Below, in pieces: positions 58,781 through 64,000 of a stretch of 64,000 nucleotides of DNA. Under the pieces are notes generated by a model. It made no database searches. It had not been told where the DNA came from and worked only from the letters and a program-made list of their open reading frames with translations. Origin of the DNA: JANPEZ01 sp031423155 (GTDB lineage Bacteria > Actinomycetota > UBA4738 > HRBIN12); NCBI GenBank assembly GCA_031423155.1, contig JANPEZ010000010.1, positions 1-64,000 on the forward strand. The letters run 5' to 3'. The position numbers and the translations under genes are program-made. Every line of letters begins with the position of its first letter. Position 1 is the first letter of the stretch.

Positions 58781-59176
58781 GTGAGTGCTGCCGCAGTGAC
58801 CGTCGCGCTCGTGGTGGGGTTGGCGGCTTGGCGCCGCCGGCCGTTCCGGGTCCAGATCGAGGGCGCCAGCATGGCGCCGACCTTGGTCCCGGGCGACTGG
58901 GCGATAGCGGCCGCGATCGGCAGGGTTCGGAAGGCAGATGTCGTCGTCGTGGAGCATCCAGGCAGGCCGGGGTACGAGATGGTCAAGCGGGTGGCGGCCC
59001 TGCCCGGCGAGATGGTCTCGGGTGATCGCATCCTGGGTCCGGACGAGTTCTGGGTCGAGGGTGACCATACGAGCTCCTCGACCGACTCCCGCCAGTTCGG
59101 TCCGGTTACCCGAGACGAGATCAAGGCCAAACTACTTGCCGTCTACTGGCCGCCCCATCGACGCCGCCGTCTGTGA
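58781..59176 (+). CDS. sodX: Nickel SOD maturation protease (S26 family)
   Basis: 131 residues from the GTG at 58781. A helix (VTVALVVGLAAW) is followed by the Ser/Lys dyad: S in IEGASMAPTL near 31 and K in YEMVKRVAALPGE near 69, and a GDHTSSSTDSRQFG box near 95. It is smaller than LepB. It removes the SodN leader so that His1 becomes free. An upstream ATG (58718) is in frame, but it overlaps the sodN ATG and would remove the shared promoter space; AGGAA lies 11 bases before the GTG. Confidence 0.85.
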   Translation: MSAAAVTVALVVGLAAWRRRPFRVQIEGASMAPTLVPGDWAIAAAIGRVRKADVVVVEHPGRPGYEMVKRVAALPGEMVSGDRILGPDEFWVEGDHTSSSTDSRQFGPVTRDEIKAKLLAVYWPPHRRRRL

Positions 59177-59298
59177 CGGGGGTTGCGAAGGAGTCCTCGC
59201 GCGGCCATCCTTGCCTGATGATGACCTTCGCCGTTTGGGGAGCCGGGTTCAGCTACTCCGGCTCCGGAGGCACCTGGTACAACCAGGAGATATAGGCG

Positions 59299-60120
59299 AT
59301 GGGTTCCCAACCTCCCTGGGTCCCTATCCGGCCGGATGCAGGTGCGGTCGCCTACGCGCCCCCTCCGTTTCCGCTCCCTCCGCCGGGCCGGCCTCCCGGC
59401 CGGTCCAGGGTGCCGACGGTACTGGTATCGATAAGCGCGGTCCTTCTCGTCGTCGGCCTGATAGTCGGTGCGATCGACGGCTTCGGACCGCAAGGCCAGA
59501 CACGTCAGAGGCACTACACCTTCCTGAGGGTCTTCGACGGCGAGCCGGTCCGCTGGAACCCGTGCAACTCGATCCACTATGTCGTGAACCTGGAGCTGGC
59601 CCCAGAAGGAGCGCTGGCCGATGTGAAGGGGGCCGTTCAGCACGTGTCCGAGGCCACGGGCATCTATTTCGTCTACGACGGACAGACGAGGGAGACTCCC
59701 GGCCAACTGCGCAAGGTCTATCAACCGAAGAGATACGGGGACCAGTGGGCGCCGGTCCTGATCGCCTGGGTCGACCCTAACGACAGCCAGATCCGGTTCG
59801 GCAAACCTGGGGACTATGCACTCGGCCTGGGGCTTCCTCTGTATAGCCCCGCCGGTTCGAGCCCGCTGCAGTACGTGAGCGGGGAGATCTCTATCAACTC
59901 GAAGTACCAGGGACGCCACGGATTCGAGTACCCGGGAGACCTGGGGCTGGTGGTTCAGCACGAGCTTGGCCACGTCATGGGGCTCGGTCACGCCGACGTA
60001 GCCGGTGAGCTGATGGGTCGCTCCGGCGGAGGGGCGACGGATTGGGGATCGGGGGATCTGGAGGGTCTCAGGCAGCTGGGGAGCTCTCAGGGTTGTTTCA
60101 GCACGCCCGATCCGCCCTGA
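59299..60120 (+). CDS. Membrane-anchored matrixin-type metalloprotease
   Basis: 273 residues. A Pro-rich cytoplasmic head (1-38) leads to one helix (39-59), so the protein is a type II membrane protein with its protease domain outside. The zinc site HELGHVMGLGH is at 221-231, a perfect metzincin motif, followed by a Met-turn-like GELMG. Two Cys (NPCNSIHY and QGCFSTP) may pair. AGGAG lies 9 bases before the ATG. The substrate is unknown. Bacterial matrixin-like domains are uncommon. Confidence 0.85.
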   Translation: MGSQPPWVPIRPDAGAVAYAPPPFPLPPPGRPPGRSRVPTVLVSISAVLLVVGLIVGAIDGFGPQGQTRQRHYTFLRVFDGEPVRWNPCNSIHYVVNLELAPEGALADVKGAVQHVSEATGIYFVYDGQTRETPGQLRKVYQPKRYGDQWAPVLIAWVDPNDSQIRFGKPGDYALGLGLPLYSPAGSSPLQYVSGEISINSKYQGRHGFEYPGDLGLVVQHELGHVMGLGHADVAGELMGRSGGGATDWGSGDLEGLRQLGSSQGCFSTPDPP

Positions 60121-60139
60121 AAGCTCAAGCTCGGGCGGG

Positions 60140-60183
60140 TTGTGCCGAAACCCGGTTCTACCTTAAGATTTGCACCTGCAAAT
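60140..60183 (+). promoter_or_regulatory. Promoter and operator-like palindrome of the tusA operon
   Basis: TTGTGC (60140-60145) and TAAGAT (60164-60169) are 18 bases apart. A perfect palindrome, ATTTGCA-CC-TGCAAAT (60168-60183), overlaps the last bases of the -10 and the expected start point, where a bound repressor would block polymerase. Confidence 0.5.
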
Positions 60184-60271
60184 GATCTGCACACGTGAGC
60201 AAGGACTCGTGGGGGCCATGATCCCCGACCGCATCTGCTGTCCAGGCCTACACGGGGACGGCAGCCGCTAA
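60182..60271 (+). CDS. Possible Cys-containing leader peptide (29 aa)
   Basis: A 29-codon frame begins 12 bases after the TAAGAT -10, so it would be almost leaderless, and ends 62 bases before tusA. It contains Cys3 and a Cys-Cys pair at 19-20 (DRICCPG). Cys-rich leaderless upstream frames act as cysteine-sensing attenuators in mycobacteria. Here the following genes move sulfur, so a similar role is possible but unproven. Confidence 0.35.
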   Translation: MICTREQGLVGAMIPDRICCPGLHGDGSR

Positions 60272-60320
60272 AGCGCGCTCGCCGCTCAGATACTCCCGCT
60301 TCACTCCCCTTTCGACCTTC

Positions 60321-60332
60321 GGAGGTACCTCC
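60321..60332 (+). promoter_or_regulatory. Palindrome holding the tusA ribosome binding site
   Basis: GGAGGTACCTCC is a perfect 12-bp palindrome. Its first half is the ribosome binding site of tusA (8 bases before the ATG), so a self-fold or a pairing partner such as the CTCCC tracts just upstream could mask it. Confidence 0.45.
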
Positions 60333-60333
60333 T

Positions 60334-60564
60334 ATGGATGTCATCACCCGCACAGTCGATGCTCGAGGCCAGTCTTGCCCCGGCCCGCTTGTGACGCTCG
60401 CCCGGGCTCTCAAGGGATCCGAGCGCGGCGACCTGTTGGAGCTGCTGGCTACCGACCCGGGATCCAAGTCCGACGTCCCCAGCTGGGCCAGCATCTCGGG
60501 CAATGAACTGCTCGAAGCCGATGAGGCCGACGGCGAGTACCGATACGTGATCAGGAAGGTCTGA
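60334..60564 (+). CDS. tusA: TusA-family sulfur carrier
   Basis: 76 residues with the family signature DARGQSCPGPL; C15 carries the persulfide. TusA proteins pass sulfur to DsrE-type partners for tRNA thiolation, cofactor synthesis or sulfur oxidation. It ends 1 base before the DsrE-like gene. The region before it (60121-60333) has a promoter, two palindromes and a small frame, which is unusually rich for such a gene. Confidence 0.92.
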   Translation: MDVITRTVDARGQSCPGPLVTLARALKGSERGDLLELLATDPGSKSDVPSWASISGNELLEADEADGEYRYVIRKV

Positions 60565-60565
60565 C

Positions 60566-61144
60566 ATGTCGGTATCCGAGCTCGATCAGACGGCGCGCGA
60601 TCTTCAGCTCGCCGACATGCTTGCGAGGATCGAGGAGCTGGAGTCGAGCGACCGGGCCGAGATCAAGAAGAAGAACAAGTTGACGATCATCGCCTGGGGC
60701 GGCGACCTGGATCGCATCTGGCCCACCACGATCCTTGCGACCACCGCCGCCGCCAGCGGGATGGAGTCGAGCGTCTTCTTCACGTTCTGGGGGCTCTTCG
60801 CCATCGTCAAACCCGGCGTTCGCATCACCGGCGAGAACTGGATGCAGAAGATGATGTCCGCCATGAATGCCGGCTCCGCGGACAAGGCCAAGCTATCTCG
60901 CTATCACTTCGGAGGCGTCGGTCCCGCGATGTTCAAGAAGCTCGCTCAGGACAAGAACGTGCCGGAGCCGCAGGAGCTGATCGCCACGGCTCAGGAACTG
61001 GGCGTTCGCCTGATCCCGTGTCAGATGACGATGGATCTGCTCGGACTCAAGCGCGAAGACCTGCTCGACGGGCTCGAGGAGCCGATCGGGGCGGCCACCG
61101 CTATCGCCGAGATGCGGGACGCCGCGGTTTCCCTGTTCATCTGA
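60566..61144 (+). CDS. DsrE/DsrF/DrsH-like (DsrE2) protein
   Basis: 192 residues. The N-terminus is a short helical segment (SELDQTARDLQLADMLARIEE); the DsrE fold follows with IIAWGGDLDRIWPTTILATT and VFFTFWGLFAIV, and a likely sulfur-carrying Cys in RLIPCQMTMDLLG near 150-162. TusA-DsrE2 pairs transfer sulfane sulfur. Adjacent to tusA, it almost certainly works with it. The direction of sulfur flow cannot be told. Confidence 0.88.
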   Translation: MSVSELDQTARDLQLADMLARIEELESSDRAEIKKKNKLTIIAWGGDLDRIWPTTILATTAAASGMESSVFFTFWGLFAIVKPGVRITGENWMQKMMSAMNAGSADKAKLSRYHFGGVGPAMFKKLAQDKNVPEPQELIATAQELGVRLIPCQMTMDLLGLKREDLLDGLEEPIGAATAIAEMRDAAVSLFI

Positions 61145-61180
61145 GTTCTCGGCGTCGGCCGTCCCTGTAGCCTGGCCCGC

Positions 61181-62533
61181 GTGGAGGAGCATGGCGTTAC
61201 CTTTCGCGAGGCCGCCCGTTTCTGGGTGAAGTTGGGATTCATCAGTTTCGGCGGGCCTACCGGGCAGATCGCGATCATGCACGAGGAGATCGTGGAGCGC
61301 CGGAAGTGGGTCTCCAACGGGCGGTTCCTGCATGCTCTGAACTACTGCATGTTGCTCCCCGGGCCCGAGGCTCAGCAGTTGGCTATCTATATCGGGTGGT
61401 TGCTGCACAAGGTTCGTGGGGGGCTCGTCGCAGGGATCGCGTTCGTCCTTCCCAGCTTCTTCCTGATGTTCGGGCTCTCGTGGGCGTACGCCTCGCACGG
61501 GGACGTCGCCTGGGTGAGCGCGGTGTTCTCGGGGCTGGCGGCATCTGTGATCGGGATCGTGGCTTCCGCGGTGATCCGGATCGGCAAGAAGGCCCTGGCG
61601 AACCCTCTGATGATCGCGGTCGCCGTCGCGGCGTTCGCAGCGATCTTCCTGGGGCACGTTCCATTCCCGCTTATCGTGCTGGGCGCGGGCTCGTTCGGCC
61701 TCATCGGGGGAGCGCTCAGGCCGGAGATGTTCGCGGTGGGCGTGGGACACGAGTTGCAGGAGAACGCCCAGGTCGCCATCAGCGACGAGGGCTCACTCCC
61801 CGATCACGTGAGGCCATCAGCGGCTCGCGCCCTTCGGGTGCTCGTGATCGGGCTCGTCCTGTGGCTCGTGCCCCTCGTCTTGCTGGCCATGTGGCGTGGA
61901 GGGGCCGACACCCTTACGCAGGAGGGGTGGTTCTTCTCGAAGGCGGCTCTCGTCACTTTCGGTGGCGCCTACGCGGTCCTGTCCTACATCAACGTCGCCG
62001 CGGTCTCACAATTCAAGTGGCTCCTTCCCGGTCAGATGGTGGTCGGGCTGGGCCTGGCCGAATCGACTCCGGGACCTCTCATCATGGTGGTCGAGTTCGT
62101 TGGCTTCGTCGCCGGCTATCAACACCCCGGCGAACTGTCTCCATTGGTGGCCGGAACGCTCGGAGCGGTGGTCGCCACGTGGGCTACGTTCGCGCCGTGC
62201 TTCGTCTGGATCTTCCTCGGCGCACCGTTCATCGAGAAACTGCGCGGGAACCGGCGGCTTGCAGCGGCCCTTGAAACGATAACCGCGGCGATCGTCGGGG
62301 TGGTGGCCAACCTGGCCGTCTTCTTCGGGGCTCACACGCTGTTCGATCGGGTGGATACCGTGCGTATCCTCGGTGGCCCGGTCCCTTCACCCCAGTGGTC
62401 GAGCGTCGATCCGTTCGCGCTTGCCGTCGCCACGGTCTCGTTCATCGGCCTGTGGAGATTCAAGTGGAAGATCGTGCCGGTGGTGGTTACGGCGGCGGGT
62501 GCGGGTCTGGTGGTGAACGGCTTCCTTCGATGA
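61181..62533 (+). CDS. chrA: Chromate transporter ChrA
   Basis: 450 residues with two CHR domains (near 8-180 and 235-440). The first has FGGPTGQIAIMHEEIVERRKW and PGPEAQQLAIYIGW; the second has TFGGAYAVLSYI and LAESTPGPLIMVVEFVG. ChrA exports chromate, possibly using the sulfate-like route. The GTG start has TAGCCT 7 bases upstream, so it seems leaderless and separate from the tusA operon. Confidence 0.93.
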   Translation: MEEHGVTFREAARFWVKLGFISFGGPTGQIAIMHEEIVERRKWVSNGRFLHALNYCMLLPGPEAQQLAIYIGWLLHKVRGGLVAGIAFVLPSFFLMFGLSWAYASHGDVAWVSAVFSGLAASVIGIVASAVIRIGKKALANPLMIAVAVAAFAAIFLGHVPFPLIVLGAGSFGLIGGALRPEMFAVGVGHELQENAQVAISDEGSLPDHVRPSAARALRVLVIGLVLWLVPLVLLAMWRGGADTLTQEGWFFSKAALVTFGGAYAVLSYINVAAVSQFKWLLPGQMVVGLGLAESTPGPLIMVVEFVGFVAGYQHPGELSPLVAGTLGAVVATWATFAPCFVWIFLGAPFIEKLRGNRRLAAALETITAAIVGVVANLAVFFGAHTLFDRVDTVRILGGPVPSPQWSSVDPFALAVATVSFIGLWRFKWKIVPVVVTAAGAGLVVNGFLR

Positions 62534-62537
62534 TCCC

Positions 62538-63095
62538 CTACGGCAGGTACTGCTCCTCGATCTTGACGATGACGCCGTTCTCGACGGTGATCCAGTGCGG
62601 GCTGGAGATGCCGTGGAAGCGCCTCGTCGGATCGGCCGCGTAGCCCGCGAACCTTTCCAGCGTTATGGACGTGTAGGAATCACAGCACTTGGCCCAGTCG
62701 TAGACGAGGATCTCTGCGGCCGGGTCGATCGGCACGGTTCGCAGCTTCGGGTTGTCGTTGATGATGTAGTAGTCGTTGGGGACCGGAACCTCATCGCCGC
62801 GATCGGCCGCGGCCTGGTTCGCCTCTTCGCCGGTCAGGAAGTATCCGAGGTCGAACGTCAGGTTAGGCGTCGTGTCCAGGTTCGCGACCGCTTTGAGGAA
62901 CACGAACGAGCGGCCGTCCTCGATCACACCGGTGGAAGTGGTCGGCGACGCCGAGGGGGAGCCGGGAGTACTCGAAGCCGGTGCGCTCGGGGCCGGGGCG
63001 GGAGAGGCGATCGCCTGGCTGGAGGAGCCGGTCTTCGTGCAGGCCGGTCCGAGCATCGCCGATCCGATGACTATCGCTGCAAGCGTCTTCCTCAT
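62538..63095 (-). CDS. Predicted lipoprotein with Cys pair
   Basis: 185 residues. The lipobox MLGPAC is near 14-19, followed by a Ser/Pro/Ala linker and a domain with DWAKCCDSYTSITLERF and HWITVENGVIVKIEEQYLP. Repeated Asp and Trp patterns suggest a beta-rich surface domain. GGAAGG lies 9 bases before the ATG at 63095. No family is recognised. It follows two small genes on the same strand. Confidence 0.7.
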   Translation of the reverse strand: MRKTLAAIVIGSAMLGPACTKTGSSSQAIASPAPAPSAPASSTPGSPSASPTTSTGVIEDGRSFVFLKAVANLDTTPNLTFDLGYFLTGEEANQAAADRGDEVPVPNDYYIINDNPKLRTVPIDPAAEILVYDWAKCCDSYTSITLERFAGYAADPTRRFHGISSPHWITVENGVIVKIEEQYLP

Positions 63096-63127
63096 GGCAG
63101 GCGCCTTCCCATGGTGGTGCTGCCAGC

Positions 63128-63298
63128 CTAGCGCTCGAACGGTGCTGGAACGGCGGGGCGGGTGCGGATCTTGTCGCGGAAGGCCTCGAGCCTGGCCCGT
63201 TGGCTCGGCCTCTTCCGCGGACCACGCACCCGCCATCCGCCTGGTCCGGCTTTGCCATCCGAGAGGGGGTTCCGGATCGCAGCCGGTCTGCGCGCCAT
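63128..63298 (-). CDS. Possible 56-aa basic protein
   Basis: 56 residues, very basic, with GGWRVRGPRKRPSQRARLEAF in the centre and a Pro-rich end. The ATG directly follows the stop of the next small gene (TAGATG), which suggests reinitiation in an operon with it and the lipoprotein gene. No membrane helix is present; nucleic acid binding is possible. Too short to be certain. Confidence 0.4.
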   Translation of the reverse strand: MARRPAAIRNPLSDGKAGPGGWRVRGPRKRPSQRARLEAFRDKIRTRPAVPAPFER

Positions 63299-63511
63299 CT
63301 AGCTCAGCGGTGCTCGCCGGACTGAGCTCGATAGCGACCCGGTCTCACATAAGACCGAGGACTCACTCATCTCGACGTCGTCGACTTCCACGACGAGGTG
63401 ACGATTCATGACCGTGGCAAGGAGGGTGGCGTACCAGCTCGGCTCGTAAGCGAGCTGCGTGCACTCCTTGCACCCCTGGGTGGTTCCCGCCCTGTGCGTC
63501 TCGTGACCCAT
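63299..63511 (-). CDS. Small Cys-containing protein of unknown function
   Basis: 70 residues. The ATG at 63511 has GGAGG 6 bases upstream, a strong sign of a real gene. The head has GCKECTQLAYEPSWYATL with a C-x2-C pair, the rest is acidic then Ser-rich. No homologue is known to me. A frame to 63544 would add 11 basic residues with no signal. Confidence 0.5.
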   Translation of the reverse strand: MGHETHRAGTTQGCKECTQLAYEPSWYATLLATVMNRHLVVEVDDVEMSESSVLCETGSLSSSVRRAPLS

Positions 63512-63650
63512 GTTCCGCCTCCGACCCCTCTTGCTTGAGGTCACAGTGTCGTACCTGTTTCGTCAGGCGTGAATACCGCAGACATGCGAAAGATAGCTCC
63601 CCGGGACTAGGTAGTTATAACCATGTAGGCGGCGCGTGCCCGGCTCGTGC

Positions 63651-64000
63651 CTACGGTGAACGCACCTCGGCATCCAATCGCCAAGCATCGCCTGCCTCGG
63701 TTCTGCTGACGTCTAGCACGGTCCCGTCCTCGAGTTCGAGGCGCAGCGACGTCCGGCCCTCCTTCAGGCCCGACTCGAGCACCTCGACCTTCTCCCGGAC
63801 CCCTCCCCATAGGATCGAGGTGGCCACTTCCGCCGTGAAGACGACCGAGAGCTCCGGACTCCGCGCGATCCAACGAGGAAGGACTGGGGTCCAAAGGATG
63901 AACGCGATCCCGATCGCGGCCACGGCTCCTGAGTCACCCAGGGCCGGGATCAGGGGGACGGCCATCCCGGCCGCTAGGAGCCTCGCGAGGTTGTAGCCGA
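63651..64000 (-). CDS. Membrane protein, 5' end cut by window edge
   Basis: The frame is open to the right edge, so the true start may lie outside; an in-frame ATG at 63965 would give 104 residues. At least two hydrophobic segments are seen (before and after PLIPALGDSG), then a soluble domain (GLKEGRTSLRLELEDGTV). The residues at the edge (GYNLARLLAAG) also look membrane-embedded. Function unknown. Confidence 0.55.
   Translation of the reverse strand, partial: GYNLARLLAAGMAVPLIPALGDSGAVAAIGIAFILWTPVLPRWIARSPELSVVFTAEVATSILWGGVREKVEVLESGLKEGRTSLRLELEDGTVLDVSRTEAGDAWRLDAEVRSP

Noticed and set aside
59218..59295. 25-codon frame upstream of the matrixin gene
   Set aside because: No ribosome binding site or promoter at the right place; the following AGGAG serves the matrixin gene.

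Overview
The window is a GC-rich chromosomal segment that carries the replication origin of a member of the Actinomycetota. The gene order is the ancestral actinobacterial one. To the right of the origin lie rpmH, rnpA, yidD, yidC, jag, rsmG, parA and parB, all on the plus strand. To the left lie dnaA, dnaN, recF, a DUF721/DciA gene, gyrB, gyrA, a DUF3566 membrane protein, tRNA-Ile and tRNA-Ala, all on the minus strand. Further right come the cwlM, trxA, trxB, anti-sigma, sigM-like, murJ, DUF6049, Nudix and CCA-transferase genes, as in Mycobacterium tuberculosis. Other actinobacterial marks are a SHGE-type RecF signature, a nickel superoxide dismutase, F420-type flavin oxidoreductase relatives and many apparently leaderless genes. 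I cannot place it below phylum from the sequence. No insertion sequence, prophage or CRISPR array was seen.

Layout. 1-8.2 kb: two paralogous membrane sensor/coiled-coil proteins flanking an M23 peptidase, a secreted phosphoesterase, a DrrAB-type ABC exporter, a membrane protein and a lipoprotein. 8.4-9.9 kb: a cyclase fused to a hydrolase-like domain, with the relic of a second cyclase in front of it. 9.9-17.6 kb: accessory genes lying between tRNA-Ala and tRNA-Ile (Gly-rich protein, beta-propeller protein, sulfatase, 23-residue repeat protein, enolase-family racemase/MenC with its GNAT partner). 17.7-31.9 kb: the origin core, with DnaA boxes in both the dnaA-rpmH and dnaN-dnaA gaps, a candidate DnaA-trio element, and a perfect parS at the very start of rsmG. 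31.9-36.5 kb: parAB, then ddl and an aminotransferase facing them. 36.5-48.2 kb: PLDc_N proteins, SDR and LLM oxidoreductases, the amidase/thioredoxin block, and a long coupled operon running from the Nudix gene to the anti-sigma factor (cell envelope synthesis plus an ECF sigma switch).

48.3-64 kb: a lone PilT, a CCA transferase, a CtpE-like P-type ATPase, a coupled molybdate-regulator/transporter/signal-peptidase operon, YchF, a divergent sodN-sodX pair (nickel SOD and its maturation protease), a membrane-anchored matrixin, a TusA-DsrE2 sulfur relay operon with an elaborate leader, a chromate transporter, a lipoprotein and small unknown genes.

Themes. Replication initiation, segregation (ParABS), membrane protein insertion (YidC/YidD) and topology (gyrase) cluster at the origin. 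Envelope building (MurJ, Ddl, amidase, M23) and redox defence (thioredoxin, SodN, TusA/DsrE) form the flanks. At least ten genes have a TAnnnT-type -10 hexamer 6-8 bases before a GTG or ATG start, which suggests that leaderless transcription is common in this organism; I used this signal to choose several starts.
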